Of a DNA stretch of 33,739 nt, positions 1 to 6,844 are shown in pieces (position 1 is the first letter of the stretch; each line of letters begins with the position of its first letter). A model generated the notes under the pieces. That model did no database searches. It was not told where the DNA came from and saw only the letters and a list, made by a program, of their open reading frames with translations. The DNA lies in NCBI RefSeq assembly GCF_004348985.1, contig NZ_SMKW01000094.1, positions 1 to 33,739 on the forward strand, in the 5' to 3' direction. A program made the translations under genes and the position numbers. Origin of the DNA: Saccharopolyspora elongata. GTDB lineage: Bacteria; Actinomycetota; Actinomycetes; Mycobacteriales; Pseudonocardiaceae.

Positions 1-47
1 GGAGGGGGAAGGGGAGGGGGGCGAAGCATCGGGTTCAGTTTGTTCTT
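1..47. other. Purine-rich G-run tract at window edge
   Basis: Positions 1-21 are almost pure purine with three G-runs of four to six bases separated by one or two A. The following 26 bases show no ORF or clear signal. The G-runs could allow a two-layer quadruplex or simply be the downstream end of an element cut by the window edge. No function can be assigned. Confidence 0.3.
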
Positions 48-234
48 AAGCGGCGCAGCCGCTTGGCCCACGCACGCAACTCGCACCGCCGCGGGTTCTC
101 AGGCGTCTTCTCGCGAGGACAGCCCCGACGTGGTGAATTGGCATTCATGAGTCGGGGATCCCACAGCGAGAAGGCGATCGTGATTCCCGCAGGGGGGCCG
201 CTACCCGCACCGCTACGGAAAACGAGTCCGGAGA
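48..234 (-). repeat. Structured intergenic repeat, copy A
   Basis: This is the first of three copies of a roughly 180-nt element, in minus orientation. It begins a few bases beyond the stop codon of the deacylase and ends with a small hairpin, AAGCGGC-GCA-GCCGCTT, at 48-64. Conserved blocks are the outer stem arm at 98-114 (CTCAGGCGTCTTCTCGC) with its partner around 166-182, and the inner stem CCCCGAC (123-129) / GTCGGGG (151-157). The outer arm at 175-182 is eroded relative to copies B and C, and there is an insertion of about 10 nt. It may act as the transcription terminator of the deacylase gene. Its origin (MITE, REP-like or ncRNA) is unknown. Confidence 0.85.
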
Positions 235-241
235 TTCGTTT

Positions 242-1828
242 TCAGGCGGGCTTGCGCAGTGCGCGGCCGGGTAGGGCGTCGGTGCGGTGGCCTTCGTCGA
301 TCACCGGTACGCCGTTTACCAGGACGTAGGGGATGCCGACCGCCTGCTGGCGGGGCTCGTCGAAAGTCGCCTTGTCGGCGACGGTTTCCGGGTCGAACAG
401 CACCAGGTCCGCCGCGAATCCCTCGCGGACCCGCCCCCGGTCGGTCAGGCCGAGCCGGTCGGCCGCGCGGGCGGTCAGGTGCTGGACGCATTCCTCCAGC
501 CCCAGCACCCCGAGCTCGCGCACGTAATGCCCCAGGTAGCGGGGGAAGGTGCCCCACGCGCGCGGATGCGGGCGGGCCCCGACCAGCAGCCCGTCGCTGC
601 CGCCGGTGTGCACCCGGTGGCGCATGATGGCCTGCACGTTCTCCTCGTGGCCGACGTGCATCAGGCACGAACTGCCGAGTTCCTCAGACACCAGCACGTC
701 GAAGTAGAACTCGGTGGGCTGCTGCCCGGCCGCGCGGGCGGATTCGGCGACGGTGCGCCCCACCAGGTGCGCGTTGTCGGCCCGCCGGACGCCGTTGATC
801 TCGATGGTTTCCCATTCGACCGGCACGCCGTGGCAGCCGTCGGAGCCTTCCTCCTCCAGGACGACGCGAATCCTGGCCCGCTGCGCCGGATCCCGCAGCC
901 GCTCCAGGGTCGCCGCAACGCCGCCCTCCATCGCCCAGCTGGGCAGCAGCGCGTGCAGCGAGGTGCTGCCCGGCAGGTAGGGGTAGGTGTCGAGGCTGAT
1001 GTCGCAGCCCCCGGCGAGCGCTTCGTCCAACATGGACAGCAGGTCGGCGGCCCGGCCCTTGTTGACGCTGAAGTTCATGGTGGCGTGCGCGAGGTGCAGC
1101 GGGCAGCCGGTGGTCCTGCTGATCTCGATCATCTCGGCGTACGCGGCCAGCGCGCCGGCGCCGTAGCTGCGGTGGTGCGGGCTGTAGAACCCGCCGCGGG
1201 CCGCGACCACCTCGCAGAGCGCGGCGAGCTCACCGGTGTCGGCGTACATCCCGGGCGTGTAGGTCAGCCCCGAGGACATGCCGAAGGCGCCCTCGTCCAG
1301 CGATCGCGCCAGGACCTCGCGCATCCGGTCGAGTTCGGCGTCGGTGGCCGCGCGGTCGTCGTAGCCGACGCACAGCAGCCGCAGCGTGCCCTGCGGCACC
1401 AGGTACGCGGCGTTGGCGGCGATGCCGGTGTCGAGCCGGTCGAGGTATTCGGCGACGCTGCGCCAGTTCCAGTCGAATCCCGGCGGGTCGTCGTTCCAGC
1501 CCGCGATCTGGGCGCGCACCGTGGCCAGCGTGGCGTCGTCCACGGGCGCGTAGGACAACCCGTCCTGCCCGATGACCTCCAGCGTCACGCCCTGCGACAC
1601 CTTCGCGGTGTGGTCGGGCGCGGCCAGGATCTGCAGGTCCGAGTGCGCGTGCATGTCGATGAAGCCGGGCGCGAGCACCAGGCCGTCGGCGTCGATCGAG
1701 CGCTTGCCGCTCAACCGCCCAGGCCCGGCGATCTCGGCGATCCGCCCGGCCTCGATCCCGACGTCGGCGAGGTAACCCGGGCCGCCGTCTCCATCGACGA
1801 CCCGAGCCCCGTGGACCACAATGTCCAT
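242..1828 (-). CDS. N-acyl-D-amino-acid deacylase (amidohydrolase family)
   Basis: This 528-residue cytoplasmic protein is of the usual size for D-aminoacylases and hydrolyses N-acyl-D-amino acids (or close relatives) to free D-amino acids. The N-terminal small beta domain leads into the metal-binding HAH at residues 60-62 (FIDMHAHSD). Later come SSGLTYTPGMYADTGEL, typical of this family, the histidine motifs YSPHHR and LHLAH, and the catalytic GGSDG near the C-terminus. The position that is usually a metal-bridging Cys (NCG in classical D-aminoacylases) reads GQDG, with Asp89, so a variant metal site or different substrate is possible. The ATG is preceded by AAGGG at a suitable distance. Downstream and upstream spaces are filled by repeat copies A and B. 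The neighbouring D-amino-acid deaminase and RidA support a role in D-amino-acid use. The family call is firm; the substrate is not. Confidence 0.88.
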   Translation of the reverse strand: MDIVVHGARVVDGDGGPGYLADVGIEAGRIAEIAGPGRLSGKRSIDADGLVLAPGFIDMHAHSDLQILAAPDHTAKVSQGVTLEVIGQDGLSYAPVDDATLATVRAQIAGWNDDPPGFDWNWRSVAEYLDRLDTGIAANAAYLVPQGTLRLLCVGYDDRAATDAELDRMREVLARSLDEGAFGMSSGLTYTPGMYADTGELAALCEVVAARGGFYSPHHRSYGAGALAAYAEMIEISRTTGCPLHLAHATMNFSVNKGRAADLLSMLDEALAGGCDISLDTYPYLPGSTSLHALLPSWAMEGGVAATLERLRDPAQRARIRVVLEEEGSDGCHGVPVEWETIEINGVRRADNAHLVGRTVAESARAAGQQPTEFYFDVLVSEELGSSCLMHVGHEENVQAIMRHRVHTGGSDGLLVGARPHPRAWGTFPRYLGHYVRELGVLGLEECVQHLTARAADRLGLTDRGRVREGFAADLVLFDPETVADKATFDEPRQQAVGIPYVLVNGVPVIDEGHRTDALPGRALRKPA

Positions 1829-1851
1829 ATTGGAACCCTTCAGAATCAGGA

Positions 1852-2030
1852 ATTCTTTCCAGCGGCTTGCGTGCGGTGCAGGTGGCGGAACCTCAGAAGC
1901 CTTCTCGACTCCGGGATCCCCGGCTTATGTATGTCCGATACGCGGCGCCGGGGCTGTCCTCGCGAGAAGACTTCTGAGAACCCGCGGCGGTGCGAGCTGA
2001 GTCCCACACTGCAAGCGGCTGCCGCCGCTT
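1852..2030 (+). repeat. Structured intergenic repeat, copy B
   Basis: This second copy, in plus orientation, fills the space between the deacylase start and the deaminase stop. The outer stem is CTCAGAAGCCTTCTCGA (1892-1908) with GCGAGAAGACTTCTGAG (1962-1978). The inner stem is CCCCGGC (1918-1924) with GCCGGGG (1947-1953). The terminal hairpin is AAGCGGC (2013-2019) / GCCGCTT (2024-2030). Compared with copy C, two stem base pairs have changed on both sides so that pairing is kept, while the apical loop sequence is quite different. It may terminate the deaminase transcript, and it also forms the upstream region of the deacylase, whose promoter must lie in or across it. Confidence 0.88.
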
Positions 2031-2095
2031 CTTGAAAGAAACCTCCCAGTTCGGTCCTCGTCGCACCCGGAGGTGCGTGCGATCGCGCGGTCGTC

Positions 2096-3406
2096 CTAGA
2101 AGAACGTGCGCACCAGGTCGATCACGGTGTCTCCGTCGACGACCGGGATCAGGGTCCACTTGTCGAACACCGTGCAGGGGTGCGACAACCCGAAGCCGAT
2201 CCAGTCGCCGACCTGCAGATCGGCGCCGCGCACGGTCAGGAACGCGTGCTGGTCGGCCAGCGACGTCACCTCGCACGAACCGGCGGCCAGCTCCCGGATC
2301 TCGCCGTCCGCGCCGCGGATCACCTGCGGTTCGGGCAGGTCCTGGTCGAAGGACACGTCCCGGCGGCCCATGGTCAGCAGCGCCAGGCCCTCCTCCGGCC
2401 GCGAGGTGACCTGCGCCCACACCCGCATCGCGGGGTGGAACGGCCGCTCCTCGCCCGTCAGCCGGTGCTCGCGGCCGAACGGCGAGCGGACCCGGTAGAA
2501 GCCGTCGTCGTGCAGCAGGTATCCGCCGCTGCGCAGCACCGGTACCACCGGCAGCCCGGCGGGCCACGGCTCGGTGAACGCCTCGGCGACCTGGTCGAAG
2601 TAGGCGCTGCCGCCGCAGGTGACGATCACCTCGTCCAGCCCCGAGAAGTGGCCTGCCTCCGCCAGTTCCGCGACGAGCTCCCGCAGCCGGCGCATGTATC
2701 CGTCCACTGCGGACAGCGACTGCTCGCTGATGTCGTGGCCGAGCGCGCCTTCGTAGCCACCGACGCCGACGAGCCGCAGCATCGGGTTCTCCAGCACGAG
2801 GTCGGCGATCTCGTGCGCTTCGGCGATCGTGCGCGCGCCGGTCCGGGCGCCGTCGCTGCCCAGCTCGACCAGCACGTCGACCTGCCGCGACGCGCCGTGC
2901 CGGGCCAGCGCCTCGGTCATCAGCTGCACGCCGCGCACCGAGTCCACGAAGCAGCTGAACTCGAACTCGGGGTTGGCGTCCAGCTCGCCGGCCAGCCACG
3001 CCAGGCCGCTGGCATCCAGCAGCTGGTTGGCGAGCATGATCCGCTCCACGCCGAACGCCCGGTAGACCCGCAGCTGGCTGAGGTTCGCCGCGGTGATGCC
3101 CCACGAGCCGTTCGCCAGCTGCAGTTCGAAGAGCTGCGGGGCCATCGTCGTCTTGCCGTGCGGCGCGAGCTGCAGGCCGTGCTGGGCGCACCAGTCCGCC
3201 ATGGTCCGCAGGTTGTGCCGCAAGGCCGCATCATCGAGCGCCAGCAGCGGGCCGACGAAGCCCGCCTCGTGCAACTTCGGGCGCTGCGCGAGGAAGTCGC
3301 CGACGGTGCTGCCGAAGGCATCGGACGGCATGCCCTTGAAACGCCAGTCGATGCGCTCGTCGTGCAGCGCGCGCACCGCTGCGGTGTTGATCCCCCGTGT
3401 CGACAC
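2096..3406 (-). CDS. D-amino-acid deaminase (alanine-racemase-fold PLP enzyme)
   Basis: This 436-residue protein belongs to the D-threonine-aldolase / D-serine-dehydratase-like fold-type III PLP family, cytoplasmic. The PLP lysine is Lys85 in LAPHGKTTMAP. Near the C-terminus the motif SHPCTVFD gives His409 and Cys411, the metal-binding pair of eukaryotic-type D-serine dehydratases. The likely reaction is elimination from D-serine or D-threonine to an enamine, giving the 2-oxo acid and ammonia; RidA encoded nearby would clear that intermediate. The GTG start at 3404-3406 has AGGAGG six bases upstream. The gene diverges from the IclR regulator and lies upstream of the deacylase on the same strand, with repeat copy B between them. 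A D-threonine aldolase activity cannot be excluded. Confidence 0.85.
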   Translation of the reverse strand: MSTRGINTAAVRALHDERIDWRFKGMPSDAFGSTVGDFLAQRPKLHEAGFVGPLLALDDAALRHNLRTMADWCAQHGLQLAPHGKTTMAPQLFELQLANGSWGITAANLSQLRVYRAFGVERIMLANQLLDASGLAWLAGELDANPEFEFSCFVDSVRGVQLMTEALARHGASRQVDVLVELGSDGARTGARTIAEAHEIADLVLENPMLRLVGVGGYEGALGHDISEQSLSAVDGYMRRLRELVAELAEAGHFSGLDEVIVTCGGSAYFDQVAEAFTEPWPAGLPVVPVLRSGGYLLHDDGFYRVRSPFGREHRLTGEERPFHPAMRVWAQVTSRPEEGLALLTMGRRDVSFDQDLPEPQVIRGADGEIRELAAGSCEVTSLADQHAFLTVRGADLQVGDWIGFGLSHPCTVFDKWTLIPVVDGDTVIDLVRTFF

Positions 3407-3418
3407 GAAGGCCTCCTA

Positions 3419-3468
3419 TTGCGTAGACTGCAACGCCGGTTGCGTAAAATGCCGGGTAGGTATGTACC
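3419..3468. promoter_or_regulatory. Divergent promoter/operator region of deaminase and iclR
   Basis: The 98-bp space between the divergent genes holds two direct copies of TTGCGTA (3419-3425 and 3440-3446) spaced 21 bp apart, about two helical turns. It also holds a perfect inverted repeat GCAAC-GCCG-GTTGC (3430-3443) and a second short one, GGTA-TG-TACC (3459-3468). TAAAAT at 3445-3450 is a possible -10 for iclR. IclR-family regulators commonly bind palindromes in such divergent regions, so this is a candidate autoregulated operator (inference). Confidence 0.5.
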
Positions 3469-3504
3469 ATCAGTGGCGCAGCACGTCAACGGACGGAGTG
3501 GTCG

Positions 3505-4272
3505 GTGAGCCAGAGCCTGGAACGCGGTCTGACCGTGCTGACCGCACTCGCCGCCGGCCCGCAAACGCTCGACCAGCTCGCGCAGCGCTTGGGTGTGCAC
3601 AAATCCACCGCCATGCGCCTGCTGCGCACCCTCGAATCGGGCCGCTTCGTGCGCCGCGAGGACGTGCACCACTACCGCCTCGGCAGCGCCCTGTTCGACC
3701 TGGCCCACCAAGCGCTGGAAGACCTCGACGTGCGCACCGTCGCCCGCCGCCACCTGGTCGAGCTCGGGGAGATCAGCGGGCACACGGTGCATCTGGCGAC
3801 CCTCGAGGACGACCAGGTCGTCTACATCGACAAGGTGGACAGCCGACACCCGGTCAGGATGTACTCCCGCATCGGCCGCCGCGCGCCGGTGCACTGCACG
3901 GCCGTGGGCAAGGCCCTGCTGGCCGACTGGCCGACGCAGCAGCGCCGCCGGTTCGCCGAGCAGCTCAAGTACCCGAAGATGACCGCCAACACGATCGACT
4001 CGGCGGACCGGTTCCTGACCGAGCTGGACTGGGTGCGAGCCCAGGGCTACGCGGTGGACCGCAGCGAGCACGAGGACTTCATCCACTGCGTCGGGGCGCC
4101 GATCCGCAACCACCGCGGCGAGGCCGTCGCCGCCGTGTCGCTATCGGTTCCCAAGGTATTGCTGGACTTCGACGGACTGCTCGGTCTCGTCGACGACGTG
4201 CTGCGCGCCGCCGGCGAGGTTTCCGCCGAGCTGGGGTGGCAGCGCAAGAACCCGAAAGGAAAGGAAGTCTGA
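3505..4272 (+). CDS. IclR-family transcriptional regulator
   Basis: The 255-residue length is typical of IclR proteins. The N-terminal winged helix-turn-helix spans about residues 5-60, with LDQLAQRLGVHKSTAMRLL as the helix-turn-helix. The remainder is the IclR effector-binding domain, with the family signature HCTAVGKALLA and a C-terminal ligand half (VGAPIRNHRGEAVAAVSLSVP). It probably represses or activates the divergent D-amino-acid genes in response to a small metabolite. The GTG start at 3505 is preceded by GGACGGAG. Its stop TGA (4270-4272) overlaps the ridA ATG, so the two are translationally coupled. The ligand is unknown. Confidence 0.92.
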   Translation: MSQSLERGLTVLTALAAGPQTLDQLAQRLGVHKSTAMRLLRTLESGRFVRREDVHHYRLGSALFDLAHQALEDLDVRTVARRHLVELGEISGHTVHLATLEDDQVVYIDKVDSRHPVRMYSRIGRRAPVHCTAVGKALLADWPTQQRRRFAEQLKYPKMTANTIDSADRFLTELDWVRAQGYAVDRSEHEDFIHCVGAPIRNHRGEAVAAVSLSVPKVLLDFDGLLGLVDDVLRAAGEVSAELGWQRKNPKGKEV

Positions 4273-4658
4273 TGGCCAGGACCGTGGTCAGCACTGACAA
4301 AGCCCCCAAGCCGCCGGCGAGCATCCCGCTGTCGCAGGGCGTCCGCAAGGGCAACATCCTGCAGGTCTCGGGCCAGACCGCCGTGGACCCGGCGACCGGC
4401 AAGGTGGTCGAGGGCGGCGTCCCCGAGCAGACCGAGCAGTGCCTGCGCAACATCATCGCGATCCTGGAGGCCGAGGGCGGCTCCCTGGAGGACGTGCTGA
4501 TGCTGCGGGTGTACCTGACGGACGTCTCGCAGTTCGCGGAGATGAACGAGACCTACGCGCGAGTCGTCGGCGAGCCGTTCCCGGCCCGCACGACGGTCTA
4601 CGTCGGTCTCCCCGCCGGGCTCCTCGTCGAGATCGACGCCCTGGCCGTCCTCGACTGA
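4272..4658 (+). CDS. ridA: RidA-family enamine/imine deaminase
   Basis: This 128-residue trimeric-type RidA (YjgF/YER057c/UK114) protein hydrolyses reactive 2-aminoacrylate-like enamines and imines released by PLP enzymes to 2-oxo acids and ammonia. The key arginine is Arg106 in FPARTTVYV, with Glu120 in LVEIDALAV, both at the expected places. The start ATG overlaps the iclR stop as TGATG. Placement next to a PLP D-amino-acid deaminase fits well: the deaminase makes the intermediate that RidA clears. A paralogue with a more specific substrate is also possible. Repeat copy C begins within a few bases of the stop. Confidence 0.93.
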   Translation: MARTVVSTDKAPKPPASIPLSQGVRKGNILQVSGQTAVDPATGKVVEGGVPEQTEQCLRNIIAILEAEGGSLEDVLMLRVYLTDVSQFAEMNETYARVVGEPFPARTTVYVGLPAGLLVEIDALAVLD

Positions 4659-4660
4659 AG

Positions 4661-4843
4661 TTCCTGTTTCCAGGCTCGTCCTGCGCGGCGGTGCGGGTGG
4701 CGGAACCTCAGATGCCTTCTCGCTGTGGGATCCCCGACATCATGAATGACCAATTCACCACGTCGGGGCTGTCCTCGCGAGAAGACACCTGAGAACCCGC
4801 GGCGGTGTAAGTTGCGAGGGTGGGCTAAGCGGCTTCGCCGCTT
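4661..4843 (+). repeat. Structured intergenic repeat, copy C
   Basis: This third copy, in plus orientation, begins directly after the ridA stop. The outer stem is CTCAGATGCCTTCTCGC (4707-4723) with GCGAGAAGACACCTGAG (4777-4793), 15 of 17 positions paired. The inner stem is CCCCGAC (4732-4738) with GTCGGGG (4762-4768). The end hairpin is AAGCGGC-TTC-GCCGCTT (4827-4843). A further weak inverted pair, GAAT/ATTC, sits at the apex. Copies A and C keep nearly identical apex sequence (CGTGGTGAATTGG on the opposite strand), while B does not. It could serve as the iclR-ridA terminator. Confidence 0.88.
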
Positions 4844-4912
4844 GCGTCGGCATCAGCTCGTGTGGCTTGAGGTGTCGCGGTTGCGGCTTCGAGACAACTG
4901 AATGGAGCTGCT

Positions 4913-4955
4913 GAAGGGCGCTTCCGGCCTGGTTTTCAGGCAGGAGGCGCCCTTC
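4913..4955. terminator. Bidirectional hairpin terminator
   Basis: GAAGGGCGC at 4913-4921 pairs with GGCGCCCTTC ending at 4955. The stem continues through CCTG/CAGG around a short TTTT loop. It lies just beyond the LysE gene stop, and its symmetric nature lets it serve either strand. Confidence 0.75.
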
Positions 4956-4957
4956 GC

Positions 4958-5596
4958 TCATTCCTTGCGGCCGGTGACGGCGAGGGAGAGGCCGAGGCCG
5001 ATCATGGCGAAGCCGCCCGCCTTCTGGACCATCGCCAGGCGGCGCGGGGCGCTGGCGAGCCAATTGCGGGCCGTGGCCGCGAACAGGCCCCAGGCACTGT
5101 CCGAGACCAGCGCGATGCCGATCGGGATCAGTGCGAGCAGCAGCATCTGCACCGGGACGTGGCCCAGCGCGGGATCGACGAACTGCGGAACCACCGCCGT
5201 GAAGAAGATGAACGTCTTCGGGTTCGCCACCCCCACCACCACGCCCTCCCGCAGCGTTCGCAGGCCGCCGAAGGCCGGCGCCTGCTCGGGCAGCTGCGCC
5301 GCCAGCGGGCGACTGCTGCGCAGCGCCTTGATCCCCAGGTAGACCAGGTACACCGCGCCCGCGACCTTGATCGCGGTGAACACCGCGATCGACTGCGCCA
5401 CCACCGCACCGACGCCGAGCGCGACCGCGATGGCGACCAGGTAGCACCCGATGGCATTGCCGACGACGCTGGTCAGCGCGGTGCGCTTGCCGTGCGCCAA
5501 GGCCCGGCCGACTACGAACAACACACTCGGCCCCGGTACCGCGATGATCACCAAGGACATCGCCGCGAACACCAGCAACCGATCGACGGAAACCAT
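4958..5596 (-). CDS. LysE/RhtB-family amino-acid exporter
   Basis: The protein is 212 residues from the chosen start, with about six hydrophobic membrane segments, and belongs to the LysE/RhtB superfamily of inner-membrane amino-acid and metabolite exporters. The N-terminal signature AVPGPSVLFVVGRAL and the mid-protein VYLVYLGIKALR are typical. VANPKTFIFFTAVVPQFVDP is the second conserved block. An upstream in-frame ATG at 5626 exists, but the ATG at 5594-5596 has AGGAGG eight bases before it and places the membrane segment near the N-terminus as usual. It diverges from the antiporter gene. The substrate cannot be told from sequence. Confidence 0.88.
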   Translation of the reverse strand: MVSVDRLLVFAAMSLVIIAVPGPSVLFVVGRALAHGKRTALTSVVGNAIGCYLVAIAVALGVGAVVAQSIAVFTAIKVAGAVYLVYLGIKALRSSRPLAAQLPEQAPAFGGLRTLREGVVVGVANPKTFIFFTAVVPQFVDPALGHVPVQMLLLALIPIGIALVSDSAWGLFAATARNWLASAPRRLAMVQKAGGFAMIGLGLSLAVTGRKE

Positions 5597-5689
5597 TTCG
5601 ACACACCTCCTCGGACAGCCTGGCAAGCCGCCGCGCCGGACGCCAGTGAGTTACACCGTTCCGAGCGGAGCCGGATCTACTGTGGACAC

Positions 5690-6784
5690 ATGTCGCTGCG
5701 TTCGATGTTGTCCTGGAACGTGCTGGTACCGGTGCTCGCGATCGTCGCGCTGGCCATCGCCTGGCCCGGCAAAGGACTCGGCATAGGCATGGTGATCGTC
5801 CTCGCGGTCCTGCTCGCGGGCGCGGTGCTCACCGCCGTGCACCACGCGGAGGTCATCGCGCACAAGGTGGGCGAACCGTTCGGCTCGCTGGTCCTGGCGG
5901 TCGCCGTCACGGTCATCGAGGTCGGGCTGATCGTCACGCTGATGGTCTCCGGCGGGCCGGAGACCGTGACGCTGGCCCGGGACACGATCTTCGCCGCGAT
6001 CATGATCACCACCAACGGCATCGTCGGGCTGTCCCTGCTGGTGGGCGCCCTGCGCTACGGCGTGACGAGCTTCAACGCCGAAGGCACCGGCGCGGAGCTG
6101 GCGACGGTGGCGACGTTGGGCGCGCTGAGCCTGGTGTTCCCGACCTTCACCACCACGGTGCCGGGGCCGGAGTACTCGTCGTCGCAGCTGGTCTTCGCCG
6201 CGGTCGCGTCGATCGTGCTGTACGCGACCTTCGTGTTCACCCAGACCGTCCGGCACCGCGACTTCTTCCTGCCGGTCACCGACGAGGGCACCGTCGCTCC
6301 GGAGGACGACCACGCGCCGCCGCCGACCGGCCGCCAGACCGTGGTGAGCATCGTGCTGCTGCTGATCGCGCTGGTCGCCGTCGTCGGGCTGTCGAAGCTG
6401 GAATCCCCGGCGATCGAAGCCGCGGTCGACGCGATCGGCTTCCCGCAGTCCTTCGTCGGCGTGGTGATCGCGATGCTGGTGCTGCTGCCGGAGACGATCG
6501 CGGCGGTGCGCGCCGCCCGCCGCCGGCGGATGCAGATCAGCCTCAACCTCGGCTACGGCTCGGCGATCGCCAGCATCGGCCTGACCATCCCGGCGATCGC
6601 GCTCGCCACGATCTGGCTGGACGACCCGCTGCACCTCGGCCTAGGCGCAACCCAGCTGGTGCTGTTCACCCTGACCGTCATCGTCAGCGTCCTCACGGTC
6701 GTCCCGGGCCGCGCCACCCGTCTCCAGGGCTGCGTCCACCTGGCGCTGCTGGCGGCGTTCCTCTTCCTGGCCGTCAACCCGTAG
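5690..6784 (+). CDS. chaA: ChaA-type Ca2+(Na+/K+)/H+ antiporter
   Basis: This 364-residue multi-pass protein of the CaCA cation/proton exchanger superfamily has two inverted halves. The first alpha repeat includes HHAEVIAHKVGEPFGSL and VTVIEVGLIVTLMV, followed by TTNGIVGLSLLVGALRYG. An acidic, proline-rich cytoplasmic linker (around EDDHAPPPTG) separates it from the second repeat with VLLPETIAAVRAARRRR and NLGYGSAIASIGLTIPAIA. Such proteins expel Na+, K+ or Ca2+ in exchange for protons. The ATG at 5690 is the first start compatible with the family N-terminus. There is no clear ribosome site immediately upstream, so a leaderless or weakly initiated message is possible. A strong terminator follows. 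Confidence 0.9.
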   Translation: MSLRSMLSWNVLVPVLAIVALAIAWPGKGLGIGMVIVLAVLLAGAVLTAVHHAEVIAHKVGEPFGSLVLAVAVTVIEVGLIVTLMVSGGPETVTLARDTIFAAIMITTNGIVGLSLLVGALRYGVTSFNAEGTGAELATVATLGALSLVFPTFTTTVPGPEYSSSQLVFAAVASIVLYATFVFTQTVRHRDFFLPVTDEGTVAPEDDHAPPPTGRQTVVSIVLLLIALVAVVGLSKLESPAIEAAVDAIGFPQSFVGVVIAMLVLLPETIAAVRAARRRRMQISLNLGYGSAIASIGLTIPAIALATIWLDDPLHLGLGATQLVLFTLTVIVSVLTVVPGRATRLQGCVHLALLAAFLFLAVNP

Positions 6785-6791
6785 CAACGAG

Positions 6792-6832
6792 CGAAGGGCC
6801 ACCTCCCGCGTCGGGCGGGAGGTGGCCCTTCG
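6792..6832. terminator. Strong bidirectional terminator hairpin
   Basis: A perfect 18-bp stem (6792-6809 with 6815-6832) closes a 5-nt loop between the convergent antiporter and MFS genes. The arm core is GGGCCACCTCCCGC. No long T-run follows on either side, as is common in high-GC actinobacteria. Confidence 0.88.
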
Positions 6833-6844
6833 TGCTTCGTCCGG

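Noticed and set aside
287..2035. 582-codon plus-strand open frame across the deacylase
   Set aside because: It is an antisense shadow of a gene with clear metal motifs, and runs through repeat copy B.
4758..5606. Alternative minus-strand frame over the LysE gene
   Set aside because: It is Arg/Gly-rich with no membrane spans, whereas the chosen frame is a clean LysE-family match.
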